A stretch of 64,000 nt of DNA from B10-G9 sp963712165 (GTDB taxonomy: Bacteria > Chloroflexota > Anaerolineae > Anaerolineales > UBA11858), in the NCBI GenBank assembly GCA_963712165.1, contig CAVQGY010000003.1:62001-126000 (forward strand), in the 5' to 3' direction. The first letter of the stretch is position 1, and the number at the start of each line of letters is the position of its first letter. The notes beneath the pieces were generated by a model that made no database searches, was not told where the DNA came from, and saw nothing but the letters and a program-made list of their open reading frames with translations. This document shows positions 16,935-25,444 of the stretch, piece by piece. Made by a program: the position numbers and the translations under genes.

Positions 16935-17996
16935 CTAAGTTTGTTTCCTCTCCAGATTATACCCACCCTGGTGGTCCTCAACTGACCAGCCCAGGGCTTC
17001 GATCTCCCTTCTAATCTGGTCAGCCCTTTCCCAATCTTGATCCATTCTGGCTTGCTGCCTGCTTTCTGCCAGCTGGATCAATTCTCCGGGGGGTTGAAGG
17101 GGGCCTGATCGCTTTTCATCAGCTAAGACAGCTGCCTGCCAGCTTTTTTCACTTATCCCAGCCAGGGGATCGCAAAGTTCAAAATTACCCAGATCAGTCA
17201 GATTCACAGCTGTGCCTGGGGGAATGACCTCCCTGGTACCTTCTTTGATGATGGTCACATTTCCCTGGCCAACGCCATGGAGACAGCCTGCCTGGAAATC
17301 GATCACCAGGCCTGTATTCTCATCAATGCCGACCACGATCTGGTCTTCAGGTAGCAATTTGACCAGTTCTTCAAAACGCGATTCTCCCATATAACAGCGG
17401 CTGGTATCCAGTCCATCACCCCCATCTTTATTATTCCAATGAGGGATAAAGACCAGGGGGAGGCCGTAGGGTGAGAAATAGTCCAGTCCTGGTTTCCAAT
17501 GCAGATCCTCTCCGACTTTGTAGATCTCATAGACCGGAAGGGCAGATTGGCTGATAGCCACTGTTGTTGCGCTGGAAAAAGCCAATCCTGCTCCCAGGCG
17601 GTGGCGGGCCTGGATATACTCCCAGGCGAGTGAACCTACCAGCTGGCGCACTGCATAGCTGGGGCTGCCGGGACCCATAAAAATCAGATCGGCATCCAGA
17701 ATGGGCTGAACGATCTCAGGGATATCAGGACTATGGATTGTGCCCTTTTTCCGGGCGGGGATGATCTCGATCTCAGGGCGGAAATTCTGGAGCCGGTGTT
17801 TAATGAAGTCACCCACATTGGAGGCTACCTGTTGTGAATTGAGTTCGAAACCTGCCGGGGTTTCAAGGATCTTCACCTGTGGTTCGGGACCAGATAATTG
17901 GAATAGAAAATCAAAAATCTTGCGGCCCCCTGGTGCTGTTTCACCAGAACCAAACAGGGCGATTGGTCCTGGGGTGATTGGGGTCTTTTTCATCAT
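16935..17996 (-). CDS. S51-peptidase/cyanophycinase-like protein with CysRS-type C-terminal tail
   Basis: A 353-residue two-part protein. Residues 10-270 resemble the class I glutamine amidotransferase-like fold of peptidase S51 and cyanophycinase: GPGSPSYAVRQL near 108, a possible nucleophile in AFSSATT (S141/S142), and VGIDENTGLVID at about 222. The final 45 residues (LAESRQQARMDQDWERADQI, then LGWSVEDHQGGY) closely follow the C-terminal anticodon-side helical segment of cysteinyl-tRNA synthetase (R..AR..K.W..AD.IR..L..LG..LED). No aminoacylation domain is present. The fusion suggests a hydrolase that uses the tail to bind RNA or protein, but this is inference. Confidence 0.75.
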   Translation of the reverse strand: MMKKTPITPGPIALFGSGETAPGGRKIFDFLFQLSGPEPQVKILETPAGFELNSQQVASNVGDFIKHRLQNFRPEIEIIPARKKGTIHSPDIPEIVQPILDADLIFMGPGSPSYAVRQLVGSLAWEYIQARHRLGAGLAFSSATTVAISQSALPVYEIYKVGEDLHWKPGLDYFSPYGLPLVFIPHWNNKDGGDGLDTSRCYMGESRFEELVKLLPEDQIVVGIDENTGLVIDFQAGCLHGVGQGNVTIIKEGTREVIPPGTAVNLTDLGNFELCDPLAGISEKSWQAAVLADEKRSGPLQPPGELIQLAESRQQARMDQDWERADQIRREIEALGWSVEDHQGGYNLERKQT

Positions 17997-18124
17997 CTTC
18001 TCAACTTGTAAGGATGTATGGTTGGCAGGAAATTTACATCATCATACTACAGATCTGGTTGAGCACAAATCGGATCAAGGAGATTGATCCGGAGTGATGG
18101 TCATACTCAAATTGTTCATCATTT

Positions 18125-19135
18125 TCAGGCGTAATGGCTCTTGATGTTCTTTATGAGATAATGTCGGCCGGCATCCTCGGCATTGAACTCAGGCTTCCAC
18201 TCCCAATCTGTGCGAGCAATCCGGTCATCAATATCAGCCGGCCAGGAATCCACGATGTTTTGACGAGCAGGATCCGGCCGGTAAGTGATTTCTGCTCCAG
18301 GGAACCCAGTTTCTGTGAGTTGCTGGAAATCAGATGCAGAATAGCTGAAGCTGGTAACGTTATAAACCCGGCGAGTCAACTTATCCAGGGGAGCGCGCGA
18401 AAGTTCAATCAGGGAACGAACAGCATCCGGCATGACCATAAAAGGGATCCGGACATCAGGCCGGACAAAACAGGTATAAGGTTTTCCCTGGGCTGCAAAA
18501 TGGATCATTTCCGGACCAAAATCACTGGTTCCTCCACTGGGTATAGTGAATGCGCTGATAATACCCGGGAAACGCAGGGCTCTGAAATCAATCCGAATGG
18601 GGATCTGATCATCCAACTGATGATAGTGGTCACTATAATAAGCGCCTACCTTTTCGCAGTAAAGCTTGGAGCAGCCATACATGGTTGCTGGTTCCGTCCA
18701 TTGAGTCTCTTTTACAGGGGGAGAGGATGATTTTGTCTCAAGGTTTGGCAGACCATAAACGGCAATAGAACTGGGAAATAAGAATTTCACCGGGAATCCC
18801 AATTCCTGAGATTGACGGGCAGCCAAGTTTAGGAGATCTATGGTAACGCAGGTGTTCACCTGGTGAGCCAGAGTGGGATTGTGTTCTGCTGAAGTTGATA
18901 GGATCGCAGCCAGATGGTATATCTCTTGGAAGGTATATTCATCTTCCAACTTGCTGAGGAAATCCTTATCCAGTAGATCATTCTGGAAATGGGTGGTTTT
19001 CCCTGACAGGTGTTTGGGTAAATTCTTTAGATCCAGGGAGATGATCTTGATTTGGGGGTCTTCTGAAAGGTTATTGATCAGAGCCTGTCCAATTTCACCA
19101 CAAGCCCCTGTAATCAGTATCGTTCTATCCGACAT
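18125..19135 (-). CDS. NAD-dependent epimerase/dehydratase (SDR, threonine-dehydrogenase-like)
   Basis: An extended short-chain dehydrogenase of 336 residues. The glycine motif GACGEIG is at about 8-14, an acidic residue follows beta-2 (ISLDL), and the active-site tyrosine motif reads YGCSKLYCE (YxxxK). The overall pattern, including PGIISAFTIPSGGTSDFGPEM, resembles the NAD-dependent L-threonine 3-dehydrogenase / UDP-glucose 4-epimerase-like branch. I chose the ATG at 19135 because AGGAGA lies just upstream. An ATG at 19168 would add 11 unrelated residues. The substrate is not certain. Confidence 0.85.
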   Translation of the reverse strand: MSDRTILITGACGEIGQALINNLSEDPQIKIISLDLKNLPKHLSGKTTHFQNDLLDKDFLSKLEDEYTFQEIYHLAAILSTSAEHNPTLAHQVNTCVTIDLLNLAARQSQELGFPVKFLFPSSIAVYGLPNLETKSSSPPVKETQWTEPATMYGCSKLYCEKVGAYYSDHYHQLDDQIPIRIDFRALRFPGIISAFTIPSGGTSDFGPEMIHFAAQGKPYTCFVRPDVRIPFMVMPDAVRSLIELSRAPLDKLTRRVYNVTSFSYSASDFQQLTETGFPGAEITYRPDPARQNIVDSWPADIDDRIARTDWEWKPEFNAEDAGRHYLIKNIKSHYA

Positions 19136-19196
19136 TCTTATCTCCTGGTACCTATCTGATAAAATCAAGATGGTCTGGAAAGCAAAATGGTTTATG

Positions 19197-19211
19197 CTAG
19201 AATGATTCTAG
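19197..19211. promoter_or_regulatory. Palindrome between the divergent epimerase and purA genes
   Basis: CTAGAAT-G-ATTCTAG is a perfect 7+1+7 palindrome in a 159-base divergent intergenic region. It could be an operator, but I know no regulator with this site. Confidence 0.3.
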
Positions 19212-19294
19212 TTTGGAACAGCCAACCTACACAGGTATTTTACTCGTTTTGTTCATGAAGGAAATCATATATTGGTTCGGATCAGGAGCAGATC

Positions 19295-20584
19295 ATGCCA
19301 TTGAATATCGTTGTAGGCGCGCAATGGGGAGATGAAGGCAAAGGCAGAGTTGTAGATCTTCTAGCTGGTGAAGCTGATATTGTTGCCCGTTATTCTGGTG
19401 GAGATAATGCTGGACACACAGTCACTGTGGGGAAGAATACCTTTAAGCTTCACTTGCTTCCATCTGGCATTGCCCATCCTCATACTGTGGGTCTGCTCGG
19501 GAATGGTATGGTCATCAATCCAGCTACACTTCTGGATGAGATCGATCAGGTGCGTGGAACTGGCGTGACGATAAATCCGGAGAGAATTAAGATCTCCCAT
19601 GCCGCGCACTTGATCACACCTGGTCACAGAGCCCTTGATGGAGCACGGGAAAGGGCTCGTGGAGATGCCAAAATCGGCACGACTGGCAGAGGGATTGGAC
19701 CGGCTTATACTTCAAAGACCAGCCGTTCAGGTCTGCGGATGGAACTCCTGAGGTCAAATCAGGCCTTGGAAAATGCCCTGGCTGACCATCTTGCGGAGGT
19801 CAATCACCACCTGGTAGCGATTTACAAAGAGGATCCCTTGGACGAACAGATGATCATCCGAGATTTCCAGGGATTTGCGGATCAACTCCAGGCTTATATC
19901 ACGGAGACAGGTTTATATGCTGCAAGAGCTCTGACTGAAGGGAAAGTGATCTTAGCAGAGGGGGCTCAGGGGACATTATTGGATCTGGATCATGGAACTT
20001 ACCCTTATGTCACCAGCTCCACTCCAACTGCCCCGGGGGCCCTCACTGGATTGGGATTGGGTATAGGTTCCGCGAATCGGGTAATTGGTGTTGTGAAAGC
20101 ATTCCAGACCAGGGTCGGTGAAGGCCCATTCCCAACTGAATTAAAAGGTGACCTGGCTGTCCGTTTGCGGGGAACTGGTGCGAATGATTGGGATGAATTT
20201 GGGACCACAACTGGTAGACCTCGCAGGGTGGGCTGGTTGGATATTGTCTTACTTCGTTATGCTGTCCGGATAAACGGTATTAATGAAATCGCCCTGACCA
20301 AACTGGATATTCTCTCAGGATTTGACAGTATCATGATCTGCACGGCTTATCAGGATGGGGATGTAAACTACCCGGAATTACCGATGGGCCCAGGAAATTT
20401 AGAGAATATGAAAGGGATCTATGCTGAACTGCCTGGTTGGAAAAAAGATTTGACAGCTATCCGTAAATGGGGAGACCTGCCTGAAGAGGCACGGACCTAT
20501 GTCGAAAAAATCGAATCTCTGGTTGGTATACCGGTGACCATGGTCTCGGTAGGTCCTGAGAGATCCCAGGTGATCCGGCGGTAG
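19295..20584 (+). CDS. purA: Adenylosuccinate synthetase
   Basis: Catalyses the GTP-dependent joining of IMP and aspartate in AMP synthesis. The 429 residues match the family. The GTP-binding loop GDEGKGR is at 12-18, the catalytic His lies in NAGHTV, and the signatures GTTGRGIGPAYTSK and GTTTGRPRRVGW are present. The ATG has AGGAG about nine bases upstream. A lipoprotein gene starts 3 bases after the stop. Confidence 0.97.
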   Translation: MPLNIVVGAQWGDEGKGRVVDLLAGEADIVARYSGGDNAGHTVTVGKNTFKLHLLPSGIAHPHTVGLLGNGMVINPATLLDEIDQVRGTGVTINPERIKISHAAHLITPGHRALDGARERARGDAKIGTTGRGIGPAYTSKTSRSGLRMELLRSNQALENALADHLAEVNHHLVAIYKEDPLDEQMIIRDFQGFADQLQAYITETGLYAARALTEGKVILAEGAQGTLLDLDHGTYPYVTSSTPTAPGALTGLGLGIGSANRVIGVVKAFQTRVGEGPFPTELKGDLAVRLRGTGANDWDEFGTTTGRPRRVGWLDIVLLRYAVRINGINEIALTKLDILSGFDSIMICTAYQDGDVNYPELPMGPGNLENMKGIYAELPGWKKDLTAIRKWGDLPEEARTYVEKIESLVGIPVTMVSVGPERSQVIRR

Positions 20585-20587
20585 GGA

Positions 20588-21361
20588 ATGATGAAAAAAA
20601 TCTTCGTCTGCCTTGTAGTCTTGGTTCTCGCTGCTTGTCTCCGGCTGAATAATCCTTCACCTGTGGCAATTCCCCAAGCCTCAAATACGCCAGCGCCATC
20701 CCCAACAAATACAACCACAGTGATCTGGTTTCCTCCATCGGATACTCCAATAGTGACACCCACGCGGGAACTCACTCCCACACCCGGCTTGATGGTGGAT
20801 TTGGGTGAAATCATCTATGAGGATCACTTTACCTCTCCAGCAGAATGGATTCTCCCTCAATCAGGTAGAGGGCGGATCAGTATTGGCAATGGAGAGATGA
20901 ACATCATCATTAATGAGTCAGGCACATATTTAGCAGGTACCCGTGAAAAGCCCGATGTAGGGGATTTTTATGCGGAGATCACTGCAAATCCGGTTTTATG
21001 CTCGTCTCGGGATAGGTATGGATTCCTGTTTGGCGTTGTTGAAGGTATTCAATATTACAGTTTTGGGCTTTCTTGCAGCGGTGAGGTTCGGCTGGAAAGG
21101 TATGATGCCGGCAACATTATCACCCTTTATCCCTGGACCAGGAATGCCTCGGTCCCTGTGGGAGCTCCAAGCGTGACCAAATTGGCAGTTGTGGCTGTCG
21201 CGGATGAGATCCATATCTATATCAATGGGGTATCCCTTTTATCCATCGAGGGCCAGCAGAGGAGATATGGGTCTTTTGGCGTCTTTGCCCGCACAGTAGG
21301 AGAAACTGCAATGACAGTCAGCTTCTCGGACCTGATTGTACGCGAAGTAATCCCCAAGTAA
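20588..21361 (+). CDS. Lipoprotein with Thr/Pro linker and concanavalin-like domain
   Basis: A predicted exported lipoprotein of 257 residues. The signal peptide ends in the lipobox LAAC with Cys17 as the lipidation site. A Pro/Thr/Ser-rich linker (about 20-75) leads to a C-terminal beta-rich domain (about 80-255) that reads like a laminin-G / DUF1080-type jelly roll (IYEDHFTSPAEW, YGSFGVFARTVGETAMTVSF, DLIVREV). No catalytic residues can be named. It follows purA by three bases, although its function is probably unrelated. Confidence 0.75.
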   Translation: MMKKIFVCLVVLVLAACLRLNNPSPVAIPQASNTPAPSPTNTTTVIWFPPSDTPIVTPTRELTPTPGLMVDLGEIIYEDHFTSPAEWILPQSGRGRISIGNGEMNIIINESGTYLAGTREKPDVGDFYAEITANPVLCSSRDRYGFLFGVVEGIQYYSFGLSCSGEVRLERYDAGNIITLYPWTRNASVPVGAPSVTKLAVVAVADEIHIYINGVSLLSIEGQQRRYGSFGVFARTVGETAMTVSFSDLIVREVIPK

Positions 21362-21505
21362 GCCACTATGGGAGGGGGAGTGTATTGGAGACAGGTCTTG
21401 AACTGGTAACCGGATTGGCAAACTGAGACAGTGTATAATATTCTGAAATGAATGGCAGTACAAACCAGCCCTGGACCGGGTAAGTACTGTTCCAAAGGAG
21501 GAATT

Positions 21506-21928
21506 GTGTATCAAAAATTAACTATTGTTGGAAACCTGGGGCGAGACCCTGAAATGCGCTATTTACCGAGTGGGCAGGCTGTCACTGATATGTCTGTTGC
21601 GACCAATCGAGTCTATACAGATTCCAATGGGCAAAAAGTGACGGAAACTTCCTGGTTCCGGGTATCTGTCTGGGGAGGAAGGGCAGAAACGGTCAATCAA
21701 TACCTGAAGAAGGGTTCTAAAGTCCTTATTGATGGATATCTTCGACCTGATCCAGAAACTGGGGGCCCGCGGGTCTGGACCCGGAATGATGGTACGCCGG
21801 CAGCAAGCTTCGAAATGACTGCCCAGAATGTCACTTTCTTATCATCCCGGTCAGAAGACCAGGCCTTCCAGGCTCAATCCGGCGGTGGGCCCAATGAGAT
21901 CGTAGATGAGGATGATATTCCCTTCTAA
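21506..21928 (+). CDS. ssb: Single-stranded DNA-binding protein
   Basis: A 140-residue SSB that coats single-stranded DNA and recruits repair proteins. The OB-fold (1-110) includes the LTIVGNLGRDPEMRYLPSG start and SWFRVSVWGGRAE strand. The tail ends in the conserved acidic tip DEDDIPF, used to bind partner proteins. The true start is a GTG at 21506 with AAAGGAGG just before it. A longer frame from 21452 has no ribosome site. The linker is short for a bacterial SSB. Confidence 0.95.
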   Translation: MYQKLTIVGNLGRDPEMRYLPSGQAVTDMSVATNRVYTDSNGQKVTETSWFRVSVWGGRAETVNQYLKKGSKVLIDGYLRPDPETGGPRVWTRNDGTPAASFEMTAQNVTFLSSRSEDQAFQAQSGGGPNEIVDEDDIPF

Positions 21929-21957
21929 ATTCCCGAGAAAAAAACAAGGCGGCGGTT

Positions 21958-22275
21958 ATGGCACAAAAACCCCAGGAGATAAAGATCCCCCCTATTGAGT
22001 ACCCTCCAGATCTGGAAGCAGTATATGCCAACCTGGCCAGGATTACCCATACCCCATCAGAATTTGTATTCGATTTTGCTCAGATCCTTCCTGGATTGAA
22101 GGTTCCTAAACTCCAATCCAGGGTTTTATTGAGCCCGCTCAGTGCGAAACTAATCTTTAAAGCGCTGGGAGATAATCTAGCAAAATACGAGACTGTCTTT
22201 GGCGAGATTCCTATCCCTGGCAGCACATCCCTCGCAGAGAGTCTCTTTCAACCTCCCGGAGATCAGGATTCCTGA
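21958..22275 (+). CDS. DUF3467 family protein
   Basis: A 105-residue soluble protein. The pattern VYANLARITHTPSEFVFDF, then VLLSPLSAKLIFKALGDNL and YETVFGEI, fits the DUF3467 family, which is found in many bacteria without an assigned role. An AAGGCGG site lies before the ATG. It sits between ssb and nadK in the same direction. Confidence 0.75.
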   Translation: MAQKPQEIKIPPIEYPPDLEAVYANLARITHTPSEFVFDFAQILPGLKVPKLQSRVLLSPLSAKLIFKALGDNLAKYETVFGEIPIPGSTSLAESLFQPPGDQDS

Positions 22276-22319
22276 CCTTCTTTTGTTGGTAAGATCCTTG
22301 ACAGGTATAATAACTTCCT

Positions 22320-23201
22320 ATGACAAAATCCCCCACAGAATTCAACAGCGTCGCGATTGCTGTCCACCCGAAAAATGAACAAGCCTACGCCCTGGCCGAA
22401 GAAATAGGCGTTTATCTGGAAGCTGATGGTAAGAAAGTGCTTCTGGGCAGAATGGACGAGACTGCTCTCAGGGATGGGGTCCAAAATGGCAAACAGGACC
22501 TGCTGATCGCTTTGGGGGGTGATGGTACCATGCTCCGGGCAGGACATATCAGCGCCGCATCCCAGGTGCCCATCCTGGGAGTCAATCTGGGGAGGTATGG
22601 TTTCCTGAGTGAAATTCAACGTGATGAATGGCCGGCTGCCCTCCGGCGCGTACTTGCAGGTGATTATTGGCTTGAGAAACGCATGATGCTGGAATCAGTA
22701 CTGTTGAAGCAGGGTGTGGAAATTGATCGTTGGAACGCCTTGAATGATGCTGTGATCAGCCGGGGTGAAACCATCCGCCCTGTCGAGTTAGGTATCTTCA
22801 TTAATAACAGGCACTTAAGCACGATCGTCGCGGACGCGATCATTGCCTCAACTGCAACTGGATCAACCGCTTATGCCATGGCGGCAGGAGGACCGATCCT
22901 TTCACCAGAGTTGAGGAATATTATCCTCGTGCCTGTTGCCCCGCATCTTTCTATCGAACAGTCGCTGGTTCTGGATGAATCGGTTCTGATCTCCGTGAAC
23001 GTGCATACCTCCCATGAAGCTGTTATCAGTATTGATGGTCAAACGGCGATCAAATTGGAAAATGAGGACCAGGTGGAGATCAGAGCCAGCAAGGATGTGG
23101 TCCAATTCATCCGCTTCCAGGACCCGGGTTATTTCTACCGCAATCTAATTCCCTATATGGACCAGAACCCAGCTATTAAAAAAACCAATGTCAGAAATTG
23201 A
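22320..23201 (+). CDS. nadK: NAD kinase
   Basis: Phosphorylates NAD to NADP. The 293 residues show the GGDGT motif at 66-70, the ALNDAVISR segment with the conserved Asn-Asp, and the ATGSTAYAMAAGGPI motif of the second domain. The ATG lacks a strong ribosome site. The last 14 bases overlap the start of the B-box gene, suggesting translational coupling. Confidence 0.95.
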   Translation: MTKSPTEFNSVAIAVHPKNEQAYALAEEIGVYLEADGKKVLLGRMDETALRDGVQNGKQDLLIALGGDGTMLRAGHISAASQVPILGVNLGRYGFLSEIQRDEWPAALRRVLAGDYWLEKRMMLESVLLKQGVEIDRWNALNDAVISRGETIRPVELGIFINNRHLSTIVADAIIASTATGSTAYAMAAGGPILSPELRNIILVPVAPHLSIEQSLVLDESVLISVNVHTSHEAVISIDGQTAIKLENEDQVEIRASKDVVQFIRFQDPGYFYRNLIPYMDQNPAIKKTNVRN

Positions 23202-23706
23202 AAATACCCTCACTTGCACTTTTCACCCCAAACGTGAAACACAACTGCGCTGCAACCGCTGCGACAAGCCCATCTGTATTCAGTGTGCGACCCATACTCC
23301 TACAGGCTACCGCTGTCCTGAATGTATCCGTTCGCAGCAGAAAATATTTATCACCACAAAATGGTATGACCACCTGATCGCCGCTTTGATCACCGGTGTG
23401 ATTTCCCTGATTGGCAGTATCTTCGGATCTTATTTGGGGTATGTCACAATCTTTATTGCCATGGGATCAGGATATCTGGCTGTTCTGGCAACAAAAAAGG
23501 CTATCAAGAATCGCCGTTCTCCACTCCTTAAATATGTGATGAGTGGGACAGCTCTCTTGGCCAGTATTGCGCCGGCCATTTTTTATCTCTATCAGAATTA
23601 CTGGCTTTTTGGTTATGGATTCATTGGTGGGCTCTACACGATTATTTGGCGGCTTGCTTATCCGGTTGTCATCACGGCCTATATCTATTACCAGTTAAGA
23701 AATTAA
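23188..23706 (+). CDS. B-box zinc-finger membrane protein
   Basis: A 172-residue protein with an N-terminal B-box zinc finger (about 8-50) whose ligands are seen as CTFHP, CNRCDKPICIQC, H and CPEC. Four hydrophobic segments follow (about 63-87, 90-108, 123-143 and 150-168), so the finger is tethered to the membrane. It overlaps nadK by 14 bases and ends one base before recN. The function is unknown. The arrangement suggests a cytoplasmic protein-interaction module. Confidence 0.82.
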   Translation: MSEIENTLTCTFHPKRETQLRCNRCDKPICIQCATHTPTGYRCPECIRSQQKIFITTKWYDHLIAALITGVISLIGSIFGSYLGYVTIFIAMGSGYLAVLATKKAIKNRRSPLLKYVMSGTALLASIAPAIFYLYQNYWLFGYGFIGGLYTIIWRLAYPVVITAYIYYQLRN

Positions 23707-23707
23707 C

Positions 23708-25432
23708 ATGCTTGTTGAACTGCGCATCACGAACTTCGCCATCATAGAATCCCTGCATTTGGAATTTGATCCCGGTCTTGTGATCCTTACGGGAGAAACC
23801 GGCGCAGGGAAATCTATCATCATGGGCGCTCTGGATATGCTCCTGGGTTCGCGCGTGGATATGTCAGCTTTGCGCCAGGGAACTGATTTTGCTAGCGTAG
23901 AAGCGGTATTCAAGATTCCCCAAACTATCAAAGAAAATCTGCTCGAACGTCTCAAGGAAGAGGAGGTCCTGGACGGTACCGAATACATCACTCTAACGAG
24001 AGAGATGAGAGCAGACCGGCCAAATATCGCCCGGGTAAATGGTCATCGAGCTAATGTTGCTCTCCTGGTCGAGCTGGGTGAGTCCTTGGTCGATATCCAT
24101 GGACAATCAGAACACCTTTCCTTGATGAAGGTCAACCAACACATTGGTTTGTTGGATAGATACGCAAATACTTCCGGCTTGTTGACAGCTTACCAGGATA
24201 CCTACCAAGAACTCATCCAGGCCCAGAATGAATTGGCAAAACTAAGACAGATCGACCTGGATGCAGATCAGCGGAAGGAACTGCTCTCTTTCCAGATCGA
24301 GGAGATCGAACTGGCTGGGCTCCAGGAAGGAGAAGGGGACCACCTGACGGAACGTCGAAACCGGTTGGTGAACGCAGAGAAATTATCTGACCTCGGTCAG
24401 AAGATCCTTGTTGTGCTTGATGATGCGCCCGGCAATCAACCGACAGTTATAGATTTAGTGGGCCAGATCATTCAATCTGCGGGTGAATTATCTAAGATCG
24501 ATCCTTCCCTGAATGAGTTTCATGATAGGACAGAGGGATTGAGCGATAACATCTTCGAACTTGGGAGAGAGCTTAGATCCTACCTTGAGAATCTGGAGTT
24601 TGATCCTGCAGAATTGGATAAAACTCAGGACCGCCTGGAATTGATCCGGGAAATGAAACGGAAGTATGGCCCAGCCATACCGGATATCCTGGCTTACCGG
24701 GATCAAGCCAAATCCGAGTTGGATCAAATCACAGGCAGAAGCACCCGGATTGAGGAGCTTCTCGTTATTGAAGAACACCTGAAGGTAGAGCTTAGTCAGA
24801 AAGGCCAGGCCTTAACCCGGGCCAGGAAAGGTGGAGCCCAACAGCTGGCTGCTGAGCTGGAAAACCAGCTGGATGATCTTAAGATGCCGGGAGCGCGTTT
24901 TCAGGTAGCCTTTAGGGAAGAGGAGGATCCAGTTGGGATCCTCAATCACAGTGAACAGCGAGTGAAATATTACCCTGATGGTCTGGAAAGGATCGAATTC
25001 CTGGTGGAAACTAATCCTGGAGAAGGTTTGAAGGCCCTGGCAAAAACTGCCTCAGGGGGAGAGACCTCCCGCTTGATGCTGGCCATCAAGAATGTGCTTG
25101 CCCACGCTGATCATATTTCAACCTTGGTATTTGATGAGATCGACCAGGGTATTGGGGGGCGGATAGGGGCAGTTGTGGGGGAGAAGCTCTATCGCCTAAC
25201 GCCAGCCCATCAGGTGATCTGCATTACTCACCTTCCTCAGTTGGCAGGTTTTGGCCAGCAGCATTTCCAGGTGGTTAAATCCCTGGTCGGTGAGAGAACA
25301 ACTATCCAGGTCTTAGAGATCCAGGGAGAGGCGAGAGTGGAAGAGCTAGCTACAATGTTGGGAGGACCAAGCGAAAAGAACCTTGCTTCAGCCAGAGAAC
25401 TGATGGCTTATGTATCCGAAAAGACCAAGTAA
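23708..25432 (+). CDS. recN: DNA repair protein RecN
   Basis: An SMC-like ATPase for double-strand break repair, 574 residues. The ABC-type head has Walker A GETGAGKS at 29-36. The central part (about 150-370) is predicted coiled coil, and the C-terminal head has the signature ASGGETSRLMLAI and Walker B TLVFDEIDQGIGG. It starts one base after the B-box gene and is followed by the PBP homologue after 12 bases. Confidence 0.96.
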   Translation: MLVELRITNFAIIESLHLEFDPGLVILTGETGAGKSIIMGALDMLLGSRVDMSALRQGTDFASVEAVFKIPQTIKENLLERLKEEEVLDGTEYITLTREMRADRPNIARVNGHRANVALLVELGESLVDIHGQSEHLSLMKVNQHIGLLDRYANTSGLLTAYQDTYQELIQAQNELAKLRQIDLDADQRKELLSFQIEEIELAGLQEGEGDHLTERRNRLVNAEKLSDLGQKILVVLDDAPGNQPTVIDLVGQIIQSAGELSKIDPSLNEFHDRTEGLSDNIFELGRELRSYLENLEFDPAELDKTQDRLELIREMKRKYGPAIPDILAYRDQAKSELDQITGRSTRIEELLVIEEHLKVELSQKGQALTRARKGGAQQLAAELENQLDDLKMPGARFQVAFREEEDPVGILNHSEQRVKYYPDGLERIEFLVETNPGEGLKALAKTASGGETSRLMLAIKNVLAHADHISTLVFDEIDQGIGGRIGAVVGEKLYRLTPAHQVICITHLPQLAGFGQQHFQVVKSLVGERTTIQVLEIQGEARVEELATMLGGPSEKNLASARELMAYVSEKTK

Positions 25433-25444
25433 AAAGATCTAATC

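Noticed and set aside
21434..21439. TATAAT upstream of ssb as a promoter
   Set aside because: No -35 element is found at 16-18 bases; it was not listed as a feature.
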